Positions 52,362 to 63,850 of a DNA stretch of 64,000 nt are shown in pieces. The stretch lies in contig CP075494.1 in assembly GCA_021613535.1 (NCBI GenBank), positions 1,302,001 through 1,366,000 of the forward strand, read 5' to 3'. A program made the position numbers and the translations under genes. Numbering within the stretch: position 1 is the first letter of the stretch; the number at the start of each line of letters is the position of its first letter. The DNA comes from Adineta vaga. Its lineage: Eukaryota > Rotifera. Below the pieces are notes generated by a model. The model did no database searches. It saw only the letters and a list, made by a program, of their open reading frames with translations, and was not told the origin of the DNA.

Positions 52362-54362
52362 TTAGAAATTACTGTAACTATGACGTGTTCTGTTTCGAAC
52401 ACGGTAAACAATAAAAGCAACAGCGATGAGTATTACAACCACAAAACTTGCAATAGAGATGCTCATTGTGGTATTATAACTTTTCGATGTAGATGAAGTT
52501 GTCGTGGATGTATATGAATACGGCATGTTTGTTAAGGTGATAACCGATTTTGTTTGATTTTTGATTGAAATGGGAAAAAATGGTGGTATAACGATAGATG
52601 GTAACTGTTGAATGTCCGGTAATTCTTCAAATTTTAAACACACATATAATGGACAATCATTTTCAAGGGCACCCATAACATATGGACTATAACCGTCAGA
52701 ACAGTCTTTTTCAGTTGAAGGAAGTAGAACATTTCCTTGAGAACACGAAAACATACCACCATAATGTGGTAAATTGCTAGTATCTATCACTTGATCAGCT
52801 AAACATATTATTAAATCAGTCGTCAGTTGAACCGTTTTAAATTGATCATTAGGACATTTATGAGTTCCTGTTATTGGATTGACTCGTACTGATGTATATG
52901 AGCCACCATAAACATATCTATTGGAAATCGATAAAAGTCCTGATCTTGAATCACGAAGCATCATTTTGCTACTTGTGCAAACATATAGTTTTAGTTCACG
53001 TCGACCAATACCATCAGGAATGGTATTACAACGGCGTTTCCCATGCCAATTACGACTGCATTCTTCTCTATATACAGTTTCCGTTTGAATTGATTCATGA
53101 AGAAGATATTTATTAAAATTTATTGGACATTCTTCCGTTTGCGTATAAAAATTATTCATATTGTATTGATTACATTTTCTAAATTCAACAAAAATAGAAA
53201 ATTAATAAATATTTTCTATGTAGTTAACTTACTGTGGTAAACGACGATCCTCAGTACAAGTACGAATAAATCCTCCAAATTGTGTATTAATTCCAGCCGG
53301 TGCACAAGAACCATCATCAGTATTAGCAATCCAATTGAATGATGGTGAATTTCGATTCATACACCCACTGTATACATTCATTTGAATATATGTTTCAATT
53401 GCTTGGTCAATTTTGTTTCGTACACGCATTAGAGCAACGTCAGATAATTCCGGAATTCTATGTGAATCCATAAACAACGTTATATTTTCTACAGCACGTC
53501 GAACAATAACTGGATTGGATTCAACTGATGTTTGCCAAGTAGCCATTGAATTATCTACTAAAGAGACTTTACCACCTCTGGTATGAATCATTTTACGTCT
53601 GATCGTTTCCTTCAGTGCTTCTGTACTATTATCGATATTTGTTGAACTCGAAGAAAATTTTCCCGAGATACTAAATGTATTCACAAACGATGCTTCAACT
53701 GTTGCATGATAACTACGTCTAGTTTCTTCACTCGATTGATAATCACTTTTATATATAAAATCTTCTTCTATAATTGAACCACCTAAATGTATACGAGTGG
53801 TTACATGTGTTCCATAATTTTTAACGAACATTTGTGCAGCATATGTAGCCATTTCTGGATGTTCATTTTCCAAATATTCTGAGATTTCAATAAGATCATT
53901 TTTAACCTGTGGATTCAATGGACATGATGATTTCAGTAAGACATCAACCATAAGATAATCAATTTGATTACGAAGTGTTATTGTTTGTTCTATTCCTTGT
54001 TGTTTTTTAACATTTTGATATTCAGATGAATAAGAACCACCGATTCGAAATGTTAAATAACCACCTTTAGCACTAATCATTATATTTGATGAATAATCAT
54101 TTGTTCGAGAGTCAAATATATCAATAAATTCAGATCCTAATGATATTTTATTCTGACGAATCGGAATCATTTCTACACATGATCGAAATATCAATGAATC
54201 ATTAAAATTTGATATATCATACATCGGATTCATATCCATAAACCGTAAATCATCCCAACCATAACCTGGGTAAATATTAATTTTGAGCGATTTATCTCCA
54301 TCACCATCAGCTTGAACTCGAAAGATATAGAGTAGAATAAAAAATAACATTTGAAAGCTCAT
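52362..54362 (-). CDS. mpeg1-like: Perforin-2/MPEG1-like MACPF pore-forming protein
   Basis: Two exons, 54362-53233 and 53178-52362, with a 54-bp GT-AG intron; 648 residues. MPEG1 is a phagosomal membrane protein that forms pores in engulfed bacteria. Seen here: a signal peptide (MSFQMLFFILLYIFRVQA); a MACPF domain (about 25-340) with the signature KNYGTHVTTRIHLGG and the membrane-insertion helices on either side; a cysteine-containing P2-type region (about 350-560; YGGMFSCSQGNVL, then CSDGYSP) of the kind that follows MACPF in MPEG1; a Thr/Ser stalk; one TM (ISIASFVVVILIAVAFIVY); and a short basic tail. Order and type I topology match MPEG1 rather than perforin-1 or complement. Length is a little below the mammalian protein. 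Role in rotifer innate defence is inferred. Confidence 0.88.
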
Positions 54363-54863
54363 TGTATTCTAAGAAAATCAACTTGTATTTTATGAGTTTA
54401 GTTTTTTAGCTTTTTATACTGAATCACAAAGGAAGTAAATTTTTCATCGAAAGAAATTTATCACAATTGCAATAATAGATACGAAATAAACATGATATTC
54501 ATCTTCACTCTTCTTTGCACTTGAGAAGATTTCGTCTATTGTCAACATTAAATGCGTTAAAACAGAGATAGTATGATAACATCATTATGTTCTGAAGACA
54601 AAAGTCTCATAGATTAACTGCGATGTAACTCAGCAAATATCATATATGATAAGAAATTAAGAATGATTCATTATATCAACTCATGTGGCAATGGAACAGA
54701 AAAATTGTTATGAGTCATCGGATGACTAGAGATTTTATAATCATAAAAGTCTTGAGAAAAATCCGAATTTAAGTTAGTAGAATTCGATTTCACTCGTTCC
54801 TTAATTGACATCTATCAGATAACATCAATCTTCACTGCTATCCACACTCTCAAGGTGTCAATG
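54363..54863. other. Intergenic between MACPF and PARP genes
   Basis: No feature seen; AT-rich. It separates the start of the MACPF gene from the end of the PARP gene on the same strand. Confidence 0.6.
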
Positions 54864-57024
54864 TTAGTCTTGTAATGTAGTTGTTATAAAATTGAATACT
54901 TTTGTAGAACTACTGGTTACATTGATGTTAGGTCCTTGTATTGTTGCCGCCCATTGTTGATGATGGGATTTATTTCGACAGTAAACAGTAATTGGAAGAG
55001 ACGGTTGTATTTTTCGACAATCTCGTACAAAACCTTCTCCATCATCAGCTCCATTTGTAATCACCACAGTATTCATTTCTGATTTATTTCTTAATTTAAT
55101 TTTTAAAATATCTAATGCTTCAACACTCGTCTGACATCCATAAATATTGAAGGCATATTTTTCTCTCATTTTTTTGAAAAGATTAACATTTTCTTCATTC
55201 GTAATTTTAGCATCACGCCAAATAACAAAACGAGATACTTGTAGAAGGCCAATAATATATAATGGCATAATTTGTTCGCTTCTCTTAATAACGTATTCAT
55301 CGAAAACGGAAGTTTCTCCAGGCTGAATAGGACAACCATTATTTCTTATTTGAATATAATGACTATCATAATCGGAATGCATAGGTTTACCAAAAAAACT
55401 AATCCTATCTTTAATCTCCAATGTTTTACCAAGTCGAACAAGACTGCAGAGTAGATAACGCATTTTCGAGTTATCTTTCGCGTAGTTTAATGCTGTTTGT
55501 GGTGAACTACTGAAATAAATTCCTTGTCCATACCAACCTGGATCCGTTCGTTTTGTTCCGAAATAATTTTGAAAATTTGCTTCGAATATCCCATCAAAAT
55601 TAGCAATTTTTGTACCGTGAAACAAAACTCTTTCATTTTGATCTTCAAGTACAAAATTCTGATATTCTTCATAAATTTTTTCATTATAAATAATCGAGAC
55701 GTAATCGATAATATACTCATCTGTACACGATTGAAGTGACTGCATAATAATTGTATGAATATGTCGATTTTTTTCCATTAGTAATTCCCAACAGTTCTTA
55801 TTCATAAGGGCAGGTCGTTTACAAAATTTAAGAGCAGTATCAATCTCATCAAGAGATAAGCAATTACTTCCATCGATAAAATTATTTTTTTCAAAATTTT
55901 CTATTTCAATTTTTATTTTTTCTACTGATACTAAATTCGATGAATTGTGTTTAATGATAAATTGTTCACATTTTGGTAAGATCATAATACTAATTTTAGC
56001 TGCAATTTTCTTTATTTTTTTCCAGAATCGTGTTAGTTTCGGTACTAATTTCAACTTAAATATCGTACTACCTTCGACTACATTTACAATAATCAAATCA
56101 GTTGATTCAATTTCTAAATCATTTGCTAAACATCGAAGATATTCATTCCAATCAAATTGATTTGGTTTAAGTGGTATAGTTACATTTATTGTTGGAAGTG
56201 TATCAATAGATTGTTTGGAGAAAGTTGGTAATGGAATGAATATATTTTGTTCTTTTCTAACTAATTGATCATGTGTGAATGTATTTTTAACTATTTCTGT
56301 CACAATTTCTTTCAAAATAATTGGTTGAATATCTTCTTTCTTTGATGGTGAAGATATATTCATAATTTCCTTCAAATTGATGTGTTCTGGTGATGCAAGA
56401 AAAATATCTTTACCGATATGAAGCGATTTTTCAAGAATTTGTATCAATCTTAAACGTACTTCAGGTAATCTGTCTTTCTCATTCGATGTTTGATAAAGAC
56501 CATTCTCAAAAATCGCTTCATCGGCAATTAATTCACGAAAATCAAACCATAAATAACAATGAGCTGCTGCATACATATTCGCTTGTTGACAAACGTCATT
56601 GATTATCTCTTTAACAGTCATATTTTGATGCACACATACTTTGTAAATAATATTTGTTGGACGAAATCGAACCGAGATAGTATTTATAGAGCCAGATGAT
56701 TCATCCACAATATATTTATTCTCTTCTATAAAACAATGTAACAAAGAACAAATAATAAATGAAACAAATTTATTCTCACCTGATGATGATGGCTGATCAT
56801 TACTGAAGGTGGTAATAGAAGAATGTGTTTCAGTTTTCTCTTCTGTAGATGATTCCAGATGGCTGCTATCAACACGTGCTGCATTCGATTCTTCTATATT
56901 GTTTCTTTTCCCGCTGATATACCAAAAATTGAAAAGGAATTCTGTACAGCATGATTGTCACAATTGTTTTAAAAAAAAACTACCTTCGTGATATAGAATG
57001 CTGTGTAAAAGATCCAGGTATCAT
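54864..57024 (-). CDS. PARP-type ADP-ribosyltransferase with C-terminal receiver-like domain
   Basis: Three exons, 57024-56984, 56913-56780, 56725-54864, with 70- and 54-bp GT-AG introns; 678 residues. The N-terminus is a Ser/Glu-rich tail followed by a ubiquitin-like or TPR-free region. Residues near 400-540 form a PARP catalytic domain: LFHGT (His), GWYGQGIYFSSS (Tyr and surrounding motif) and VFDEYVIKR (Glu), i.e. an H-Y-E-compatible triad, with the glycine-rich GTKRTDPGWYG. The last 120 residues (VIWRDAKITNEENVNLF to the end) have the alternating hydrophobic strand pattern of a response-regulator receiver fold (TVVITNGADDGEG, ITVYCRN), lacking an obvious phospho-Asp. I recall a comparable C-terminal domain in bdelloid ART proteins. 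It probably ADP-ribosylates proteins or nucleic acid; partner unknown. Confidence 0.8.
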
Positions 57025-57668
57025 AGAATTTCTATTATAAGATGGTTTTTGGATTTTGTTGAAAGGTGATTGTGATGTATTACACGGAAGTGATGCTATT
57101 CAGAAGTAAGATACTTATCTCCACACAATATGTATCGGACTATCCCACGGAAAAATTTTTCAACAAATATCGCGGTCATTAACGGTTTATTACTTGCGGT
57201 TTTGAACAGTGGTTTTGCAGCAAAAAATTAATTCATCGTATTAATGGTATATTATTTCTGACATCTATCTGGTAATCTTTAACTTTTCTCTGTTTGTAAC
57301 CTATCCATTATCTTAAGACGGTACTTTAACACTCCAGTTAACTCACTAAATAGAACCATCCAGTGATATTTATACTAATATCAGATATGATAGTCTATCT
57401 AATCAGTGATAAAGAATCTTCTAATTCCTAGTAATTTATATCTCATTTATAATTTTATTAAACTGTCTGAGATATTCATGTTGATGATGAAAATCATTTC
57501 TGGAGTCAAATATACATTTATTAGTATCTTTAGTCAATGAATCGCGGTATTATATGTTACGAAATATGTAGGTGTGTACTTCAAAACACATGAGAATACT
57601 ACTCACTACACTTATCTCGATTTCATCAGTCGAAAAAACAGATTTGTGTCTATCTTTATCTGTACACA

Positions 57669-58059
57669 TGCACCAAATCCAAAACCAAAATCAAACCGTT
57701 TGGTAGTTTGAGTTTAGGTTTCGGCGTGGATCGAATACCAGGATCCATCAAATCGTCTGGATTTTGGTATGATTCCTTTCTTTGAAGTCTCTTTTCTTCA
57801 TTGCAAATGATTGTTTGTATATGTCAACAAGCCAAAATATATACTCTTGCTTAGAATTATCAAGTGGGAGATAGCATGAATCCGACACTTGAAAATATGA
57901 AGCACCCGTGCACGTTTTGATTGTGAATATATAAAAACAAGTATTTGCAATGAAGAGAGGAGACTTCAAAGAAAAGAATCATACCAGAATCCAGGCGATT
58001 TGATGGATCTCGATATTTTACCGAAACTCACCAAACCTAAACAGTTTGGGTTTGGTGCA
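57669..58059. mobile_element. Foldback element, about 150-bp arms
   Basis: Left end TGCACCAAATCCAAA and right end TTTGGGTTTGGTGCA; the arms match through GATCCATCAAATCG, GGATTTTGGTATGATTC and TTTGCAATGAAGA words. No target duplication found. Confidence 0.65.
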
Positions 58060-58140
58060 GGTCTATTTTATCTCTAAAATTTTACTATCTCATGGACATA
58101 TTGTTACAAATGATCATCTCAACGAAATCTGACTAATACG

Positions 58141-58345
58141 CGGACAGACAAAATCGATGAAGAAACGACGTTCTTATGTTGGTTTTCTCCAACAAAACGT
58201 ATATTTACTACGTGAAAATTATACTTTTGTGCGTGTACAAAAGTGCATTTTTTCACGTGGTAAATACACGTTTTGTCGGAGAAAGCCAACATAAGAACGT
58301 CGTTTTTCCTCACAAAGCGCGTTTTTTATCGATTTTATCTGCCTG
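58141..58345. repeat. Palindromic repeat, about 90-bp arms
   Basis: GACAAAATCGATGA...AACGACGTTCTTATGTTGG...CACGTGAAAATTATAC on the left is mirrored by GTGCATTTTTTCACGTGG...CCAACATAAGAACGTCG...ATCGATTTTATC on the right, centred near 58233. Confidence 0.75.
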
Positions 58346-58752
58346 AATATCTCTGAGATATATTCGTGCCTATTGTAAGTCAATATAATATTAGATTAAT
58401 CTATAACGTCTATTTGAATTTAGTTTAGTAATTTCTCCGCAATTTCACTTTCAGAACAATTATTTTTATCTCAAATAATTTCATTTTTCACGGTGTTTTA
58501 TCTAGGTTTCATTCTTCGGGGTAGGCGGCTGGTTGAGACGATTTCTGATGTAATGCAGAACAATGTAGTAATATGTGTATATATAATCCTTTTTATTCTG
58601 GTAAGAAATCGCACCGGTTTTGTACTTTACTCGTTCTTTGTATAGGACTCAGAAAGATACAGTCTGAAAAATACCAAAAAAAACAAAACATCTTGAGTAA
58701 AAGAAGATATAAATTAAAGTGGAATTCTTCTAACTTATTTAATTTTCCAACA

Positions 58753-58924
58753 ATCAGTAATTAAATCTTTGATATCGTCATCTAAATTAGATGATCCTTC
58801 AATTGATATTTTCATTAATTGTTCCAAATGTATTGTTATTAAACGATTACGTAACGTAAATCAGCTAATATTCTATTAATTGTATTGAAACCACGTTCCA
58901 CTGTTGCTGTACTAATTGGTGCGC
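58753..58924 (-). pseudogene. Fragment of hAT transposase dimerisation domain
   Basis: Minus-strand translation from 58924 gives APISTATVERGFNTIN and LADLR in one frame. After a one-base shift near 58855 it continues RNRLITIHLEQLMKISIEG. This is the hAT C-terminal dimerisation pattern (STATVERGFS, then LRNRL). It is short and broken, so a dead remnant. Confidence 0.7.
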
Positions 58925-60604
58925 ATTGGGAAAAGATTACCTACATATCACTGATTGATGTGAGTATCGACCAAACCATCGTGAATAAGACAACGGAGAA
59001 AATATCAATTTTTTTATTGATGAACTTTATATTTTAGGGTGGGCGGCGCCCACCCATGCCGCCCACTAGGTAATACACTGCTTTGTCAATAGAAAAAAAC
59101 TGAATCTAATTTCAATCAGAAATATCTTTTTTTAAATTTAACTGTGATTATATGGATCGAAATTGTTGTGATATATCATTATGACAAAAATCACATAAAA
59201 AATCTGACCATATTACTAACACGAAATTATTTAGAACAATGATATATTCGTACATAATGGAAAGATCATAAAATATAATATCGTAATGTATTGTGATTCT
59301 CGAATGCCGCAACTAATCTATGTATTATCTAGCTTTTCTGAAACCGCGTCCTTCAGCGGTATCGACTTAAATATATTTCCGTCGGTATCTTGCTTTATCT
59401 TAGACGTGTGTTGTTTCGCGATAGATGAAACTTTACTCCGAAGTATAAGTCTTTTCCGTTCCGCACCGAAGGAGGATATATAAGAAAAAGGATGGATGTC
59501 GCTACGAGAAATGTTAGAAAACGAGTGGATATTGAACACTGCATAGTGCACGTTGTTCTATAAGAGAAATATATGGCGAGATATGTTGTGTTGATAGATG
59601 AAAAATTTCAAGCACAATTCTCTCTTGTTGTTTTTACAATATTTGGAGTTTTCAGTCTGGAAGGTTCTGAATCAACAACGAGTACGTCCGCTGGCGGTTT
59701 TTAATACAGAAAGAAATAAGACGGCGAAGTTCCCTATGTGGCTGTTAACTGTCTCGTTCACTCTCGATTAGAACTTCACCTTGCGATTACATATATTACT
59801 TCGAGATTTTCTGGGAAAAAAAACTTGAATTTCTATTCGATTAGCCTGGTTAGCTCTAAAAGTATAGATAAATTCTGTCGAGTTGAACCGATAAAATGTT
59901 TTTGGATTGATGAATTGAAGTGACAAATATTTTTCTACTTGGTGATTCTGTAGCAGTTTTATATTAGCTACTGTTTTTCTAAAAAGAATCTTCTGTTCGG
60001 ATTGAATCCAAATATTACGTTAAAAATTTTTTCAAAAATTCATATATACTCCCATCTTCCGACGAGTGTTTGTAAAGACAAATAGCGTAACTTTATCTTT
60101 CTTTCCCACACGCTCATCCTTATAAGTGGAACAATCAATCTTCACGTTCTCTCTATTGGCAGTTTCTTTGATTTCAATAAATTCTTGTTTTATTATATTC
60201 AATGTACTAAAAACTGTGTAATAAAACATTACAAAGATACTGAGGCAAAAAAATCAAAATCTTCATAAAATCTTTTCTAGCACATCATCCTTGATAAAAA
60301 CACGGTCGAAAGAAGAAAATTAATTTTTAATTCGATTCTATCATAATTCATGGCACAGTAGGATGCACCCTCAAAAAAACATGAATACTTTATGTTAATG
60401 GTAATATAACTCAGTTTGATGCGCTCATTTGTATTACTTCCATTAATCATCAGTTTCTCACAAGAAATAATTATGGCGTTATGTGATTTCATGTAATGTG
60501 ATGTACGCATCTGGATGCATATTCACATGAATATAAAAGAAAGCATCTTGACATCATTATATATCGAATAGTTGAAAAAATTAGCCGTACATTTATTTCA
60601 AACA

Positions 60605-61585
60605 ATGAATATAACTTCTATGGAAATATTTGTAGACAAGAATTTTCTTCTTCATCAAATTAAATTTTGGTTAATAATTATTCTACAAATTCCATCAATT
60701 TTAGTTTCTCTACTCATTTTTGTTTTTCTTTTTAAACATCGTTCTATTCTATTTTCTCCACAAACTCAAATTCTTTGTATTCTATTGATGATCAATTTCA
60801 TTCAATTAACATTTAATCTTCCTCTTCCTCTTCATTTCTATCGTCTTGGTTATGTTAGTCCCGCTATTCCAGAATATTGTACAATTTGGATATTCTTCGA
60901 ATTTACATTATATGTAATTAGCGAATATTTAGTGGCAACAATGTCTATTCAACGACATATACTCATTTTCAATAGTCGTATTTTACGTATTCGTTGGAAA
61001 CGTATTTTATTTTATAAATTACCATTATTATTTTGTTTAACTTATCCAATAATATTTTATACATTTGCTATTTTCTTCTATCCATGTGATGGTCGTATTC
61101 CTTATGATTATACTAACAATATATGTGGATTTTCTCCTTGTTATCTTAAGTATGACAAATTTTGGGGAACATATGATTGGACAGTGAATAATGCTTTACC
61201 GATAGTTATTGATATTTTGTCTAATATCTTCTTTATTATACGAGTTGTCGAACAGAAACGCCGTCGTCAACGAAATATATCTTGGCGACAACAAAGACAT
61301 ATGATAAAACAATTATTTTGTATTTCTACTCTTTATATCATTGGATGGGGACCAAGTCTTACTGTTGGAGTTTGTCAAATCTTTGTTGATCCAACTTTTC
61401 TTTCTGAAATTCAATCAGGTTATTTACTTAGTCTTATCTATGGAATATGTCTTTTTCTTCCATGGATGTGTCTTAGTTTATTTCCTGATTTAAAAAAATG
61501 GATTAAAGTGTTATTTCGATATGGACAACATCAGAATTTAGTTGGACCAATAACACATAGAAATCGTATGGAAACAGTTTTATGA
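60605..61585 (+). CDS. Rhodopsin-like 7TM receptor
   Basis: 326 residues from ATG 60605; the ORF extends upstream to a TTG at 60572, but NIT at residue 2-4 is a natural glycosylated N-terminus. TM1 (IIILQIPSILVSLLIFVFLF), TM2 (ILCILLMINFIQLTFNLPL), TM3 with C (PEYCTIWIFFEFTLYV) and a DRY-like SIQRHILIF, TM4, an extracellular loop with CDGRIPYDYTNNICGFSPC, TM5 (ALPIVIDILSNIFFIIRVV), a basic loop 3 (EQKRRRQRNISWRQQRH), TM6 (FCISTLYIIGWGPSLTV) and TM7 ending in a cytosolic tail. It is of the same divergent class as the other receptors here, without introns. Ligand unknown. Confidence 0.88.
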   Translation: MNITSMEIFVDKNFLLHQIKFWLIIILQIPSILVSLLIFVFLFKHRSILFSPQTQILCILLMINFIQLTFNLPLPLHFYRLGYVSPAIPEYCTIWIFFEFTLYVISEYLVATMSIQRHILIFNSRILRIRWKRILFYKLPLLFCLTYPIIFYTFAIFFYPCDGRIPYDYTNNICGFSPCYLKYDKFWGTYDWTVNNALPIVIDILSNIFFIIRVVEQKRRRQRNISWRQQRHMIKQLFCISTLYIIGWGPSLTVGVCQIFVDPTFLSEIQSGYLLSLIYGICLFLPWMCLSLFPDLKKWIKVLFRYGQHQNLVGPITHRNRMETVL

Positions 61586-61794
61586 TTACATTTATTTTCT
61601 TTTTTTTGTTAATAATAAACATGTAATTTTGTTTTAACAAGCAAGCAACATAATGTATCGTTAACAATTCATCAAGCATTGCAAAGTACATTCTCTACAC
61701 ACGCATTTATATATTCAAAATATTTCGTTAAAATGGCTCGAAATCTTTTTGAAAAATTCGTTTCTCAACATTGTCGAAGTGTTATTGAAAACTT

Positions 61795-61842
61795 GTGGTT
61801 ATGAGTGTATCTCTTCTTCTTTGGCACCCATACTCACACCCT
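61795..61842. repeat. Telomere-like inverted repeat 3' of a receptor gene
   Basis: GGTTATGAGTGTAT at left; right arm GGCACCCATACTCACACCCTC; spacer CTCTTCTTCTTT contains the recurrent AAGAGA motif in reverse. Flank CTAATTA. Confidence 0.65.
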
Positions 61843-62042
61843 CTAATTACTGGAAACATGTTGTTTTGTCTTATTCAATCGGTGAAAATCGATTTTTATA
61901 GGAGAAATCTATTAAGATTTATTTTAGTTTCATTGATTTTAATTAATCAAAACTGATATAATAGACTGAAATCGACTTTTTATAACTTTTTTTTACATAA
62001 GTATATGTATAGTTATTTTTGGTTTAGATTTAAAACACCATT

Positions 62043-63567
62043 TCAAAGTTGCACCAATTCGACATCGTTTGATGTATCGCCAATAACAAATTGTTTGTTG
62101 TTAAGTACAGCGATAGAATTACCATCATATGTGAGAGCAATTCTTTCCTTTTGTCCCCATGTTCTCACGCAATGAACTAATCTTTGACCAGTCGTGACAA
62201 AGAATTGGTTTATACCATCACTGCGAATCTGTATTGAGCCGTTGCACGCACCTAAGTCTTGTTTCTTCACGGGAATCATATCAAGAGTTAGAATGCTAAT
62301 TTGAACGACGTAACCATTGTTTTGCGCACGCTTGCTAATCGATGCTACGTAATTATTTGTCAACGAAAAACTCATTCCATGCCTAAATGCAGTTGGTGTA
62401 GTCCCTGCAAACTGGATCATACGAATCAATTGAAATTCTGTTGAATAAACATGAATTATATCACTGTCGTACTTTCCAGGATTGATCCATACCCACAGAC
62501 TGGCATCATTAGCTGCAACAAGTATGTCGGAGCAATTGAGATCGCGAACGGTGATCATGATTTTGAATACAGGATTTCGATATTCTACTGTATAGATCTT
62601 TCCATTCTCGCACAAATAAATTTTTCAATACTCTTCCAATAAATCATATCGACAATCGGTAATTGATGCCAGTGACGATATCGATCGCCAACTTGTAAGT
62701 TTTTCAAGTCACAATATGCAATCATAGGTGGAGTAGTATCATAGGTACTATACATGATATTAATACCGTCGCTAGCCATACGATCAATCGGAAAGGATGT
62801 TGGCAATAGACATTCTGGTGCACTATCTTCTGAAGTTTCAGCCTGACATGCTTCATCATTCTCGTCCAATACGACATATTGGTTACTGCTTTTGACTTTC
62901 TCAATGCTACACGACTGCGATGTTTCAGTCGCTGGAGAAGGATCTTTTTGTGTGACGTCAGTAGTGGGCACAGAGGTACTTTCAAAGTTGATTTCGTAGT
63001 TGAATGTAACTTCAGGAAGTTTTGCCTTTTTGTTTCCTACTATGTTCTTGAGATCATTTTGAATATGATCAAGATCTGTTAATAGACTAGGTATTTGTGT
63101 AAGATCGAAAAGAGTTTCTTTCGTTAGACCGTTAATTTTAATAGATATTTGTTGTAGTTTAGTCAGTATTTCCGATAGATGATCCTAAAATACAAGAGGA
63201 ATTTTGAATCAATTTGAAAATAAAACTTATGAAAACAATATACTTGTCCATGCTTTTCGGCTTGCTCGATATTATCCATGATTTTCTTTTTTGCTTCAAT
63301 TATTTGATTAAACCATTCGTCAACCTCACACCTTGCGTTTTTCACTTCAGTCTCAATCATCTGTTGTTTTGTTTGGTATAATTCATGTACTTCATTGTAT
63401 TGATGTGAGAGATGAGTAATCTTTTCCTGTAGGTCTTCATGATGTTCTTTCATACAATCAAAACAGAACGATACTGAACAATGATTACATCGACAGAGAG
63501 AAACTCGTGTTCTTTTATATTTGCTCGCACATTGTACACAGGAGTCGATAGGAGGAGCAGCCGCCAT
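62043..63567 (-). pseudogene. B-box/coiled-coil/beta-propeller (TRIM-like) gene, frameshifted
   Basis: Exon 1 is 63567-63244 (ATG 63567); a 59-bp GT-AG intron (63243-63185); exon 2 from 63184. The N-terminus is a zinc-binding B-box-like finger (CVQCASKYKR, then CRCNHCSVSFCFDCMKEHH), followed by a coiled coil (about 45-110 and 110-150). A Ser/Glu/Thr linker leads into repeated short beta-propeller-type strands (MIAYCDLKNLQVGDRYRH; DASLWVWINPGKYD; ILTLDMIPVKKQDLG). This frame ends at 62585, but translation in the next frame continues the same kind of strands from 62615 to 62043; the join is a one-base shift near 62600-62615, with no GT-AG intron to explain it. It is therefore a recent pseudogene, an assembly error, or a programmed shift. 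TRIM-NHL-like ubiquitin ligase or scaffold is the nearest idea; no RING is present. Confidence 0.65.
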
Positions 63568-63811
63568 GTTGCTGACAAACGTTTTACATGAAACTAGTTT
63601 AAAAAAGGAACAAAAAGTCTAGTAGTATTCATTTTTTATATCATAGACACAGTAGTCAAGAGTGATAACCAATAAAAATGTGATTCTAAATCTTTTGATT
63701 CGAATAGAACGACGCATTCAAAATTCGGATTAAGCTAACGGTACGCATTTTTAAGATTCTAAATGGAAGATTTTATTTTCGAAAGATGTCGCTAGTATTA
63801 GGTCGCCTTTT

Positions 63812-63850
63812 GAGAGTGGGTGTGGGTGAATATAAGAGACCCACATCCAC
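63812..63850. repeat. Telomere-like inverted repeat
   Basis: AGAGTGGGTGTGGGTG, spacer AATATAAGAG, ACCCACATCCAC. Same arm and AAGAG spacer as the copy at 6563-6600. Confidence 0.8.

Larger units (their letters stand above)
57025..60604. other. Long non-genic stretch with two foldbacks and a hAT fragment
   Basis: Inverted repeats at 57669-58059 and 58141-58345 and a hAT C-terminal fragment at 58753-58924 are listed separately. A GC-rich word, TGGGCGGCGCCCACCC, at 59040-59055 could be the end of that hAT element. The remaining ORFs (59286-59483 and others) show no protein signal. Confidence 0.55.
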
